The position numbers were made by a program, and so were the translations under genes. 64,000 nt of DNA from Meconema thalassinum (Eukaryota; Arthropoda; Insecta; Orthoptera; Tettigoniidae): NCBI GenBank assembly GCA_946902985.2, contig OX336392.1, positions 18,078,716 through 18,142,715 on the forward strand, given 5' to 3'. Position 1 is the first letter of the stretch. Each line of letters opens with the position of its first letter. Below are positions 13,251 through 25,943 of this stretch, in pieces. The notes below the pieces were generated by a model. The model ran no database searches, was not told the DNA's origin, and saw only the letters and a list, made by a program, of their open reading frames with translations.

Positions 13251-15600
13251 ATACGTCACTTAGTAACAATAGTACCGTCGCCTCGCTTTGCAACGTTGCC
13301 ATACGTCACTTAGTAACAATAGTACCGTCGCCGCGCTTTGCAACGTTACCATACGTCACTTAGTAACAATAGTACCTTCGCCTCGCTTTGCAACGTTGCC
13401 ATACGTCACTTAGTAACAATGGTACCTTCGCCTCGCTTTGCAACGTTGCCACACGTCGCTTAGTAACAATGGTACCGTCGCCTCGCTTTGCAACGTTGCC
13501 ATACGTCGCTTAGTAACAATAGTACCGTCGCCTCGCTTTGCAACGTTGCCATACGTCACTTAGTAACAATAGTACCGTCGCCTCGCTTTGCAACGTTGCC
13601 ACACGTCGCTTAGTAACAATAGTACCGTCGCCTCGCTTTGCAACGTTGCCATACGTCGCTTAGTAACAATAGTACCGTCGCCTCGCTTTGCAACGATGCC
13701 ATACGTCGCTTAGTAACAATAGTACCGTCGCCTCGATTTGCAACGTTACCATACGTCACTTAGTAACAATAGTACCGTCGCCTCGCTTTGCAACGTTGCC
13801 ATACGTCACTTAGTAACAATAGTACCGTCGCCTCGATTTGCAACGTTGCCATACGTCGCTTAGTAACAATAGTACCGTCGCCTCGCTTTGCAACGTTACC
13901 ATACGTCACTTAGTAACAATAGTACCGTCGCCTCGCTTTGCAACGTTGCCATACGTCGCTTAGTAACAATAGTACCGTCGCCTCGCTTTGCAACGTTGCC
14001 ACACGTCGCTTAGTAACAATAGTACCGTCGCCTCGCTTTGCAACGTTGCCATACGTCGCTTAGTAACAATAGTACCGTCGCCTCGCTTTGCAACGTTGCC
14101 ATACGTCGCTTAGTAACAATAGTACCGTCGCCTCGCTTTGCAACGTTACCATACGTCACTTAGTAACAATAGTACCGTCGCCTCGCTTTGCAACGTTGCC
14201 ATACGTCACTTAGTAACAATAGTACCGTCGCCTCGCTTTGCAACGTTGCCAGACGTCGCTTAGTAACAATAGTACCGTCGCCTTGCTTTGCAACGTTGCC
14301 ATACGTCACTTAGTAACAATAGTACCGTCGCCTCGCTTTGCAACGTTGCCATACGTCACTTAGTAACAATAGTACCGTCGCCTTGCTTTGCAACGTTGCC
14401 ATACGTCACTTAGTAACAATAGTACCGTCTCCACGCTTTGCAACGTTGCCATACGTCACTTAGTAACAATAGTACCGTCGCCTTGCTTTGCAACGTTACC
14501 ATACGTCACTTAGTAACAATAGTACCGTCGCCTCGCTTTGCAACGTTGCCATACGTCACTTACTAACAATAGTACCGTCGCCTCGCTTTGCAACGTTGCC
14601 ATACGTCACTTAGTAACAATAGTACCGTCGCCTCGCTTTGCAACGTTGCCATACGTCACTTAGTAACAATAGTACCGTCGCCTTGCTTTGCAACGTTACC
14701 ATACGTCACTTAGTAACAATAGTACCGTCGCCTCGCCTTGCAACGTTACCATACGTCACTTAGTAACAATAGTACCTTCGCCTCGCTTTGCAACGTTGCC
14801 ATACGTCACTTAGTAACAATAGTACCGTCGCCTTGCTTTGCAACGTTGCCATACGTCACTTAGTAACAATAGTACCGTCGCCTCGCTTTGCAACGTTACC
14901 ATACGTCACTTAGTAACAATAGTACCGTCGCCTCGCTTTGCAACGTTGCCTTACGTCGCTTAGTAACAATAGTACCGTCGCCTCGCTTTGCAACGTTACC
15001 ATACGTTACTTAGTAACAATAGTACCGTCGCCTCGCTTTGCAACGTTACCATACGTCACTTAGTAACAATAGTACCGTCGCCTCGCTTTGCAACGTTACC
15101 ATACGTCACTTAGTAACAATAGTACCGTCGCCTTGCTTTGCAACGTTGCCATACGTCACTTAGTAACAATAGTACCGTACCGTCAACTCGCTTTGCAACG
15201 TTGCCATACGTCACTTAGTAACAATAGTACCGTCGCCTCGCTTTGCAACGTTGCCATACGTCACTTAGTAACAATAGTACCGTCGCCTCGCTTTGCAACG
15301 TTGCCATACGTCACTTAGTAACAATAGTACCGTCGCCTCGCTTTGCAACGTTGCCATACGTCACTTAGTAACAATAGTACCGTCGCCTCGCTTTGCAACG
15401 TTACCATACGTCACTTAGTAACAATAGTACCGTCGCCTCGCTTTGCAACGTTGCCATACGTCACTTAGTAACAATAGTACCGTCGCCTCGCTTTGCAACG
15501 TTGCCATACGTCACTTAGTAACAATAGTACCGTCGCCTCGCTTTGCAACGTTGCCATACGTCACTTAGTAACAATAGTACCGTCGCCTCGCTTTGCAACG

Positions 15601-18600
15601 TTGCCACACGTCTCTTAGTAACAATAGTACCTTCGCCTCGCTTTGCAACGTTACCATACGTCACTCAGTAACAATAGTACCGTCGCCTCGCTTTGCAACG
15701 TTGCCATACGTCACTTAGTAACAATAGTACCGTCGCCTCGCTTTGCAACGTTGCCACACGTCTCTTAGTAACAATAGTATCGTCGCCTCGCTTTGCAACG
15801 TTGCCATACGTCACTTAGTAACAATAGTACCGTCGCCTCGCATTGCAACGTTGCCACACGTCTCTTAGTAACAATAGTACCTTCGCCTCGCTTTGCAACG
15901 TTGCCATACGTCGCTTAGTAACAATAGTACCGTCGCCTCGCTTTGCAACGTTGCCATACGTCACTTACTAACAATAGTACCGTCGCCTCGCTTTGCAACG
16001 TTGCCATACGTCACTTAGTAACAATAGTACCGTCGCCTCGCTTTGCAACGTTGCCATACGTCACTTAGTAACAATAGTACCGTCGCCTCGCTTTGCAACG
16101 TTGCCATACTTCACTTAGTAACAATAGTACCGTCGCCTCGCTTTGCAACGTTGCCATACGTCACTTAGTAACAACAGTACCGTCGCCTCGCTTTGCAACG
16201 TTACCATACGTCACTTAGTAACAATAGTACCGTCGCCTCGCTTTGCAACGTTGCCATACGTCACTTAGTAACAATAGTACCGTCGCCTCGCTTTGCAACG
16301 TTGCCATACGTCACTTAGTAACAATAGTACCGTCGCCTCGCTTTGCAACGTTGCCATACGTCACTTAGTAACAATAGTACCGTCGCCTCGCTTTGCAACT
16401 TTGCCATACGTCACTCAGTAACAATAGTACCGTCGCCTCGCTTTGCAACGTTACCATACGTCACTTAGTAACAATAGTACCTTCGCCTCGCTTTGCAACG
16501 TTGCCATACGTCACTTAGTAACAATAGTACCGTCGCCTCGCTTTGCAACGTTGCCATACGTCACTTAGTAACAATAGTACCGTCGCCTCGCTTTGCAACG
16601 TTGCCATACGTCACTTAGTAACAATAGTACCGTCGCCTCGCTTTGCAACGTTGCCATACGTCACTTAGTAACAATAGTACCTTCGCCTTGCTTTGCAACG
16701 TTGCCATACGTCACTTAGTAACAATAGTACCGTCGCCTCGCTTTGCAACGTTACCATACGTCACTTAGTAACAATAGTAACGTCGCCTCGCTTTGCAACG
16801 TTGCCATACGTCACTTAGTAACAATAGTACCGTCGCCTCGCTTTGCAACGTTGCCACACGTCTCTTAGTAACAATAGTACCTTCGCCTCGCTTTGCAACG
16901 TTACCATACGTCACTTAGTAACAATAGTACCGTCGCCTCGCTTTGCAACGTTGCCATACGTCACTTAGTAACAATAGTACCGTCGCCTCGCTTTGCAACG
17001 TTGCCACACGTCTCTTAGTAACAATAGTACCGTCGCCTCGCTTTGCAACGTTGCCATACGTCACTTAGTAACAATAGTACCGTCGCCTCGATTTGCAACG
17101 TTGCCACACGTCTCTTAGTAACAATAGTACCTTCGCCTCGCTTTGCAACGTTACCATACGTCACTTAGTAACAATAGTACCGTCGCCTCGCTTTGCAACG
17201 TTGCCATACGTCACTTAGTAACAATAGTACCGTCGCCTCGCTTTGCAAAGTTGCCATACGTCACTTAGTAACAATAGTACCGTCGCCTCGCTTTGCAACG
17301 TTGCCATACGTCACTTAGTAACAATAGTACCGTCGCCTCGCTTTGCAACGTTACCATACGTCACTTAGTAACAATAGTACCGTCGCCTCGCTTTGCAACG
17401 TTGCCATACGTCACTTAGTAACAATAGTACCGTCGCCTCGCTTTGCAACGTTGCCATACGTCACTTAGTAACAATAGTACCGTCGCCTCGCTTTGCAACG
17501 TTGCCATACGTCACTTAGTAACAATAGTACCGTCGCCTCGCTTTGCAACGTTACCATACGTCACTTAGTAACAATAGTACCTTCGCCTCGCTTTGCAACG
17601 TTGCCATACGTCACTTAGTAACAATAGTACCGTCGCCTCGCTTTGCAACGTTGCCATACGTCACTTAGTAACAATAGTACCGTCGCCGTGCTTTGCAACG
17701 TTACCATACGTCACTTAGTAACAATAGTACCTTCGCCTCGCTTTGCAACGTTGCCATACGTCACTTAGTAACAATAGTACCGTCGCCTCGCTTTGCAACG
17801 TTGCCATACGTCACTTAGTAACAATAGTACCGTCGCCTCGCTTTGCAACGTTGCCATACGTCACTTAGTAACAATAGTACCGTCGCCTCGCTTTGCAACG
17901 TTGCCATACGTCACTTAGTAACAATAGTACCTTCGCCTTGCTTTGCAACGTTGCCATACGTCACTTAGTAACAATAGTACCGTCGCCTCGCTTTGCAACG
18001 TTACCATACGTCACTTAGTAACAATAGTACCGTCGCCTCGCTTTGCAACGTTGCCATACGTCACTTAGTAACAATAGTACCGTCGCCTCGCTTTGCAACG
18101 TTGCCACACGTCTCTTAGTAACAATAGTACCTTCGCCTCGCTTTGCAACGTTACCATACGTCACTTAGTAACAATAGTACCGTCGCCTCGCTTTGCAACG
18201 TTGCCATACGTCACTTAGTAACAATAGTACCGTCGCCTCGCTTTGCAACGTTGCCACACGTCTCTTAGTAACAATAGTACCGTCGCCTCGCTTTGCAACG
18301 TTGCCATACGTCACTTAGTAACAATAGTACCGTCGCCTTGCTTTGCAACGTTACCATACGTCACTTAGTAACAATAGTACCGTCGCCTCGCCTTGCAACG
18401 TTACCATACGTCACTTAGTAACAATAGTACCTTCGCCTCGCTTTGCAACGTTGCCATACGTCACTTAGTAACAATAGTACCGTCGCCTCGCTTTGCAACG
18501 TTACCATACGTTACTTAGTAACAATAGTACCGTCGCCTCGCTTTGCAACGTTACCATACGTCACTTAGTAACAATAGTACCGTCGCCTCGCTTTGCAACG

Positions 18601-21600
18601 TTGCCATACGTCACTTAGTAACAATAGTACCGTCGCCTCGCTTTGCAACGTTGCCATACGTCACTTAGTAACAATAGTACCGTCGCCTCGCTTTGCAACG
18701 TTGCCATACGTCACTTAGTAACAATAGTACCGTCGCCTCGCTTTGCAACGTTACCATACGTCACTTAGTAACAATAGTACCTTCGCCTCGCTTTGCAACG
18801 TTGCCATACGTCACTTAGTAACAATAGTACCGTCGCCTCGCTTTGCAACGTTGCCATACGTCACTTAGTAACAATAGTACCGTCGCCGTGCTTTGCAACG
18901 TTACCATACGTCACTTAGTAACAATAGTACCTTCGCCTCGCTTTGCAACGTTGCCATACGTCACTTAGTAACAATAGTACCGTCGCCTCGCTTTGCAACG
19001 TTGCCATACGTCACTTAGTAACAATAGTACCGTCGCCTCGCTTTGCAACGTTGCCATACGTCACTTAGTAACAATAGTACCGTCGCCTCGCTTTGCAACG
19101 TTGCCATACGTCACTTAGTAACAATAGTACCTTCGCCTTGCTTTGCAACGTTGCCATACGTCACTTAGTAACAATAGTACCGTCGCCTCGCTTTGCAACG
19201 TTGCCACACGTCTCTTAGTAACAATAGTATCGTCGCCTCGCTTTGCAACGTTGCCATACGTCACTTAGTAACAATAGTACCGTCGCCTCGCTTTGCAACG
19301 TTGCCACACGTCTCTTAGTAACAATAGTACCTTCGCCTCGCTTTGCAACGTTACCATACGTCACTTAGTAACAATAGTACCTTCGCCTCGCTTTGCAACG
19401 TTGCCATACGTCGCTTAGTAACAATAGTACCGTCGCCTCGCTTTGCAACGTTGCCATACGTCACTTACTAACAATAGTACCGTCGCCTCGCTTTGCAACG
19501 TTGCCATACGTCACTTAGTAACAATAGTACCGTCGCCTCGCTTTGCAACGTTGCCATACGTCACTTAGTAACAATAGTACCGTCGCCTCGCTTTGCAACG
19601 TTGCCATACGTCACTTAGTAACAATAGTACCGTCGCCTCGCTTTGCAACGTTGCCATACGTCACTTAGTAACAATAGTACCTTCGCCTCGCTTTGCAACG
19701 TTGCCATACGTCACTTAGTAACAATAGTACCGTCGCCTCGCTTTGCAACGTTGCCATACGTCACTTAGTAACAATAGTACCGTCGCCTCGCTTTGCAACG
19801 TTACCATACGTCACTTAGTAACAATAGTACCGTCGCCTTGCTTTGCAACGTTGCCATACGTCACTTAGTAACAATAGTACCGTCGCCTCGCTTTGCAACG
19901 TTACCATACGTCACTTAGTAACAATAGTACCGTCGCCTCGCTTTGCAACGTTGCCATACGTCGCTTAGTAACAATAGTACCGTCGCCTCGCTTTGCAACG
20001 TTGCCATACGTCACTTAGTAACAATAGTACCGGCGCCTCGCTTTGCAACGTTGCCATACGTCGCTTAGTAACAATAGTACCTTCGCCTCGTTTTGCAACG
20101 TTGCCATACGTCACTTAGTAATAATAGTACCGTCGCCTTGCTTTGCAACGTTGCCATACGTCACTTAGTAACAATAGTACCGTCGCCTTGCTTTGCAACG
20201 TTGCCATACGTCACTTAGTAACAATAGTACCGTCGCCTCGCTTTGCAACGTTGCCATACGTCACTTAGTAACAATAGTACCGTCGCCTCGCTTTGCAACG
20301 TTGCCATACGTCACTTAGTAACAATAGTACCTTCGCCTCGCTTTGCAACGTTACCATACGTCACTTAGTAACAATAGTACCGTCGCCTTGCTTTGCAACG
20401 TTGCCATACGTCACTTAGTAACAATAGTACCTTCGCCTCGCTTTGCAACATTACCATACGTCACTTAGTAACAATAGTACCTTCGCCTCGCTTTGCAACG
20501 TTGCCATACGTCACTTAGTAACAATAGTACCTTCGCCTCGCTTTGTAACGTTGCCATACGTCGATTAGTAACAATAGTACCGTCGCCTCGCTTTGCAACG
20601 TTGCCATACGTCACTTACTAACAATAGTACCGTCGCCTCGCTTTGCAACGTTGCCATACGTCACTTAGTAACAATAGTACCGTCGCCTCGCTTTGCAACG
20701 TTGCCATACGTCACTTAGTAACAATAGTACCGTCGCCTCGCTTTGCAACGTTGCCATACGTCACTTAGTAACAATAGTACCGTCGCCTCGCTTTGCAACG
20801 TTGCCATACGTCACTTAGTAACAATAGTACCGTCGCCTCGCTTTGCAACGTTGCCATACGTCACTTACTAACAATAGTACCGTCGCCTCGCTTTGCAACG
20901 TTGCCATACGTCACTTAGTAACAATAGTACCGTCGCCTCGCTTTGCAACGTTGCCATACGTCACTTAGTAACAATAGTACCGTCGCCTCGCTTTGCAACG
21001 TTGCCATACGTCACTTAGTAACAATAGTACCGTCGCCTCGCTTTGCAACGTTGCCATACGTCACTTAGTAACAATAGTACCGTCGCCTCGCTTTGCAACG
21101 TTACCATACGTCACTTAGTAACAATAGTACCTTCGCCTCGCTTTGCAACGTTGCCATACGTCACTTAGTAACAATAGTACCGTCGCCTCGCTTTGCAACG
21201 TTGCCATACGTCACTTAGTAACAATAGTACCGTCGCCTCGCTTTGCAACGTTGCCATACGTCACTTAGTAACAATAGTACCGTCGCCTCGCTTTGCAACG
21301 TTGCCATACGTCACTTAGTAACAATAGTACCTTCGCCTTGCTTTGCAACGTTGCCATACGTCACTTAGTAACAATAGTACCGTCGCCTCGCTTTGCAACG
21401 TTACCATACGTCACTTAGTAACAATAGTAGCGTCGCCTCGCTTTGCAACGTTGCCATACGTCACTTAGTAACAATAGTACCGTCGCCTCGCTTTGCAACG
21501 TTACCATACGTCACTTAGTAACAATAGTATCGTCGCCTCGCTTTGCAACGTTGCCATACGTCACTTAGTAACAATAGTACCGTCGCCTCGCTTTGCAACG

Positions 21601-23180
21601 TTGCCACACGTCTCTTAGTAACAATAGTACCTTCGCCTCGCTTTGCAACGTTACCATACGTCACTTAGTAACAATAGTACCGTCGCCTCGCTTTGCAACG
21701 TTGCCATACGTCACTTAGTAACAATAGTACCGTCGCCTCGCTTTGCAACGTTGCCACACGTCTCTTAGTAACAATAGTACCGTCGCCTCGCTTTGCAACG
21801 TTGCCATACGTCACTTAGTAACAATAGTACCGTCGCCTCGCTTTGCAACGTTGCCACACGTCTCTTAGTAACAATAGTACCTTCGCCTCGCTTTGCAACG
21901 TTACCATACGTCACTTAGTAACAATAGTACCTTCGCCTCGCTTTGCAACGTTGCCATACGTCGCTTAGTAACAATAGTACCGTCGCCTCGCTTTGCAACG
22001 TTGCCATACGTCACTTACTAACAATAGTACCGTCGCCTCGCTTTGCAACGTTGCCATACGTCACTTAGTAACAATAGTACCGTCGCCTCGCTTTGCAACG
22101 TTGCCATACGTCACTTAGTAACAATAGTACCGTCGCCTCGCTTTGCAACGTTGCCATACGTCACTTAGTAACAATAGTACCGTCGCCTCGCTTTGCAACG
22201 TTGCCATACGTCACTTAGTAACAATAGTACCGTCGCCTCGCTTTGCAACGTTACCATACGTCACTTAGTAACAATAGTACCGTCGCCTCGCTTTGCAACG
22301 TTGCCATACGTCACTTAGTAACAATAGTACCGTCGCCTCGCTTTGCAACGTTGCCATACGTCACTTAGTAACAATAGTACCGTCGCCTCGCTTTGCAACG
22401 TTGCCATACGTCACTTAGTAACAATAGTACCGTCGCCTCGCTTTGCAACGTTGCCATACGTCACTTAGTAACAATAGTACCGTCGCCTCGCTTTGCAACG
22501 TTACCATACGTCACTTAGTAACAATAGTACCTTCGCCTCGCTTTGCAACGTTGCCATACGTCACTTAGTAACAATAGTACCGTCGCCTCGCTTTGCAACG
22601 TTGCCATACGTCACTTAGTAACAATAGTACCGTCGCCTCGCTTTGCAACGTTGCCATACGTCACTTAGTAACAATAGTACCGTCGCCTCGCTTTGCAACG
22701 TTGCCATACGTCACTTAGTAACAATAGTACCTTCGCCTTGCTTTGCAACGTTGCCATACGTCACTTAGTAACAATAGTACCGTCGCCTCGCTTTGCAACG
22801 TTACCATACGTTACTTAGTAACAATAGTACCGTCGCCTCGCTTTGCAACGTTGCCATACGTCACTTAGTAACAATAATACCGTCGCCTCGCTTTGCAACG
22901 TTGCCACACGTCTCTTAGTAACAATAGTACCTTCGCCTCGCTTTGCAACGTTACCATACGTCACTTAGTAACAATAGTACCGTCGCCTCGCTTTGCAACG
23001 TTGCCATACGTCACTTAGTAACAATAGTACCGTCGCCTCGCTTTGCAACGTTGCCACACGTCTCTTAGTAACAATAGTACCGTCGCCTCGCTTTGCAACG
23101 TTGCCATACGTCACTTAGTAACAATAGTACCGTCGCCTCGCTTTGCAACGTTGCCACACGTCTCTTAGTAACAATAGTAC
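15601..23180 (+). repeat. Satellite sub-domain with ~1250-1300 bp higher-order period
   Basis: A diagnostic monomer variant (acacg followed by tctctt) occurs in triplets spaced 150 and then 100 bp: 15611/15761/15861, 16861/17011/17111, 21611/21761/21861 and 22911/23061/23161. Incomplete sets lie at 18111/18261 and 19211/19311. Successive triplets are 1250 or 1300 bp apart (25-26 monomers). The array stops at 23180, right after the third member of the last triplet. Confidence 0.85.
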
Positions 23181-23680
23181 AAATAAGTATATTGGTTTTA
23201 ATGTTTTAATTCATAAACAAATATTATATGGGACAAAAATTTCGGGGGAGAGGTCTCCCGGGCACCCCCCACCCCTGCTAATGGTCAGTAGCGAATAATG
23301 GTTATCGTCGGCGCGTGCTATACTGCCTTACGTTTGAGTAGCCGCTGGGAACTATAACAATTGCGGTATACTGAACTTGGAGAAGAGGGAGTGTTGGGCG
23401 TCATCTCTCTACAAAAGTCAAAGCTCTTGATGTGGCCTCATTCATCGTGTCATGATATAGCTTTGGGGTGCTATTTATCGTCGCTGTTAAACATTTATAG
23501 AACCATGCAGGAGTCACGTTCAGCTTAAGGAATGCACGGACGTAAGCAACGCAACTCTCGTATCGCCTTTCAGTGTTTTATCAATCGCCGAACTTCGGCC
23601 CGATACCGGGCCCTGGGAACAATTATATTCTACAGAATGGTCTCTCAATAAATATTGACTGCAGTGATATTGCGAACTAT
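23181..23680. other. No gene seen; satellite flank
   Basis: The satellite gives way abruptly to AT-rich sequence, then a G/C-run patch near 23250, then sequence of mixed composition. I see no coding frame, RNA gene or clear repeat end here. Confidence 0.5.
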
Positions 23681-23850
23681 AAGACGAGTGGGAGAGGAGA
23701 GATGTTTCTGGATGTGTAGGTTGGTAGAACACATACTAAGACACCCACGAATAGCAAATTTAGTTATGGAAGGAGGGGTCGAGGACAAGAACTTGAGGGG
23801 TAGACCAAGGTTAGAATTATGTTAAACAGATTGCCTCGGATTTAGGGTGT
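23681..23850 (+). mobile_element. 5'-truncated LINE fragment (C-terminal RT region)
   Basis: From aagacgagtgggagaggaga onward this stretch is clearly homologous to 30660-30842, which encodes the C-terminal tail of a non-LTR retrotransposon. The reading frame is degraded by small deletions, for example after the Glu-Arg-Cys-Phe-Trp codons. It runs into the gggtgtgatgatgat tail region. It is a dead remnant. Confidence 0.75.
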
Positions 23851-23854
23851 GATG

Positions 23855-24180
23855 ATGATAATTATAATTGTTGTTTTAAGGGGTCTAACATCTAATTTAT
23901 CGACCCCTAATGGTTTGGGTGATAGTGAAAGATGAGATGAGAATGAAAACTATAACTAATACTAACTACAGACTTACGTACTAGGGCCCGCCCCAATGTC
24001 AGAGTAAAAAGGGGACAAAACGGACCCAGCTCGGGAATCCCTCGGGGTCACCAACTCCCATATTCCCCAGCCGTGAGCCCCTGAGGGTGTAGCAATAGCC
24101 AGGGTGCACCAAAAGTGGTGGGGCTACATACACCCTGCCTCCTTGAGGGCCTCGTGCAGAAGGCAACAGATAACATGAAA
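23855..24180 (+). repeat. Dispersed repeat R, copy 1 (carries an empty mariner site)
   Basis: This is homologous, in inverted orientation, to the repeat that flanks the mariner at 28690-29509. Shared pieces are the gttttaaggggtctaacatc block, the aatggtttgggtgatagtg block, the actacagacttacgtacta block and the stretch holding caaggaggc...gtgcaccctg on the complementary strand. At the point where the other copy holds mariner, this copy reads continuously across a single TA near 23960. The family is probably a SINE or other non-coding retroelement; its class is unresolved. Confidence 0.7.
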
Positions 24181-24236
24181 AGAATATGAAGGCTGACCCC
24201 ACGCAGAAGGAGGGTATCAGGAAAGATGAGACAAGT

Positions 24237-24420
24237 GCGAATTTAGGAACCATCCCAGCATTTGCCTGAAGTGGGGAAACGAACGAAAAACCACTTCCAA
24301 GATGGCTGAGGTGGGAATCGACCCCTGCTCCTCTTCTCACGAGGCCTATCGAGAGTGTGGTTTTTTCCCCGGCTTTTTTCCACATTCCCTCCAGGAAAAT
24401 GCCGGGATAGTACATTATTT
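24237..24420 (-). repeat. tRNA-derived SINE, family B
   Basis: Read on the minus strand this has a degraded box-B-like region followed by the body ccatcttggaagtggttttt and a pyrimidine-rich stretch. The same body occurs at 30985-31060 (plus) and 59740-59840 (minus). The tRNA-like head at this copy is weaker than at 59.8 kb (the box B reads GGGTCGATTCC). Confidence 0.6.
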
Positions 24421-24458
24421 CAATATGTCCTCGGCCGATTTCCTTTCATAATTCCTTG

Positions 24459-24500
24459 CAGTAGCGTAGTTTGTGGGGGGGGGGGGGGCATTAGGTCCAC
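24459..24500 (+). repeat. hAT-type end remnant and poly-G tract
   Basis: cagtagcgtag followed by a run of more than ten G resembles the terminus cagtggcgtag seen at 55395 and, inverted, at 27060-27070. Ends of this sort belong to abundant hAT-like or related non-autonomous elements. No partner end was identified. Confidence 0.35.
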
Positions 24501-24514
24501 ATCTATTAATGCAG

Positions 24515-25943
24515 GAGTTCATATACTTTAGCCTATTTTCATGTGTGTACGTTTGTCTCCCCCCTCCCCCTCTACCCCCACCTACTCTTAATAAAATCTA
24601 AAGGACCGGACCGATTTCAATGAAATTCGGTACTACTACCTCATCCAACCTCGACTGTGCCTTTCCAATTTTGATACGTTTCACCAATTGAAATGCGAAA
24701 TATTTCACTGGCATTCTAGGCCTCTATCTCCTGAACGGTAACATATATCACCCTGAAATTTTGTTCAGTGATAAAGGGTACTACTACAAGTTTACCTATG
24801 TGACTTTACAAAACCTGTTAAGTACAAACCGAACATGGCGGCCAAGCGAAGTTGAACCATTTTAATGGATATTTCACGAGATTTAACCATCCGAGTGCAA
24901 TGGAACTTGAAACGGTAAATGTTTATACAAATTCTAATCTACTGACATCTAATTTTGTTCAATTGTTTACATAACTTAAAGATGGCGGCTGTGGGAAATT
25001 ATAAATTAAGTTTTTATTTCGTGTGTCCTAATCATGCGATCGAAGTGGAAGTTTGAATAATGAACCTACGCAATAATTTTCATCTAATGGTACATAATTT
25101 TATGGCCTACATATATACTCATCCAACATGGCAACCATCCGAAATATATAGATGGTTCTCAATATCTACGAATCTATTGCAGCATCAAACTGATATTTTG
25201 TATGCTGATAGAGGCTATTAATATAAGATCACCTATTGGACTTTCAATAACATGGTGAGCACAACACAAACATGGCGGCGAAGCGAAGTTAACGCATTTA
25301 AATGGAATTGACTCGTGATTTAATTATCCGAGCGCAGTGAGACTTGGTACGGTAAATGTTCATACAAAAGCTACTGGCATCTAATTAAATTCAATTGTTT
25401 CATAACCCCAAGATGGCGGTCGTGAGAAATTTTAAAATTGACTTTTTATTTCATGTATCCTAATCATGCGATCGAAGTGAACGTTTGAATTTTTTTAAAC
25501 CTTCTGAGAGGCCGATTGCAGGCGTTTCTAGTCGAGTTCCGTGGGCGACCTGCGCGTCGTGATGAGAGAGGGAATGATGAGAGATGGATGAAACTGGGCA
25601 AGGATGTGGAAGGAAGCGGCCGAGTCCTAGCAGAAGGTACCTTCCTAGCATATTCCTGGTGTTGAATATGGGAAACCATTTCAAGGGGCTTGAACCAATC
25701 CGTCTATCGAGTCAGCAGAGAGTTTGGCCCCATGGCCTAACGATGCGCCTTAGTGAGCGTAGCTACCACTGTCGGTTGTTTGAATAAACCTACGCAATAA
25801 TCTTCATCTAATTGTGCATAACTCTATGGCCTACATACAGAACAATCCAACATGGCGTTCCTTTTCATAGGCGGGATATTTTTTTAATAAAGAAGACCAA
25901 TAAGATATATGAAAATAGGCTATATAGTTCTTCACGGAAGTAC
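24515..25943 (-). mobile_element. Unclassified element family E, copy 1
   Basis: On the minus strand the copy begins with the hairpin-like motif tacttccgtgaagaactat, followed by agcctattttcatatat. It contains tandem ~430-bp units, compare 24829-25065 with 25259-25490, both carrying aacatggcgg, gcatctaatt and cctaatcatgcgatcgaagtg. It ends after a polypurine tract with gaaaataggct. The same start, internal tandem layout and end are found at 33964-35602 and 53307-54873. No reading frame is present. A tRNA-headed SINE (25492-25778) interrupts it. The class is unknown. Confidence 0.7.
25484..25787 (-). repeat. tRNA-derived SINE inserted in element E, with 8-bp target duplication
   Basis: The insertion interrupts a unit that is continuous at 25049-25080. 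gtttgaat is present on both sides (25484-25491 and about 25780-25787), fitting an 8-bp target-site duplication. On the minus strand the insert starts with a tRNA-like head: a ggttcaagccc box B, preceded by a box-A-like ctcactaaggcgcatcg. It ends in an A-rich tail next to the left duplication. Confidence 0.72.

Larger units (their letters stand above)
79..23180 (+). repeat. Satellite array of 50-bp monomers, about 460 copies
   Basis: A head-to-tail 50-bp unit fills the stretch without interruption. The pieces ttgccatacgtcgcttag, taacaatagtaccgtcg and cctcgctttgcaacg recur in that order. Phase tracked from position 101 to 23102 gives 460 units plus one base. That is explained exactly by four one-base deletions (near 748, 898, 3397 and 3747) and one five-base insertion near 15176. 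Most units differ from consensus at a few recurring positions: gtcgctt/gtcactt, cctcgc/ccttgc, gttgcc/gttacc, ccatacg/ccacacg, taccgtcg/taccttcg. Because 50 is not a multiple of 3, a frame changes at every monomer, so the short open frames here are by-products and not genes. A pericentromeric or heterochromatic location is inference. Confidence 0.98.

Noticed and set aside
79..23180. CRISPR array or telomeric repeat
   Set aside because: There are no spacers, the whole 50-bp unit repeats, and the unit is not a TTAGG-type telomere repeat.
23999..24415. 138-codon minus-strand frame
   Set aside because: It lies entirely in dispersed repeat R and a SINE, and the same sequence at 28.4 kb has no matching frame.
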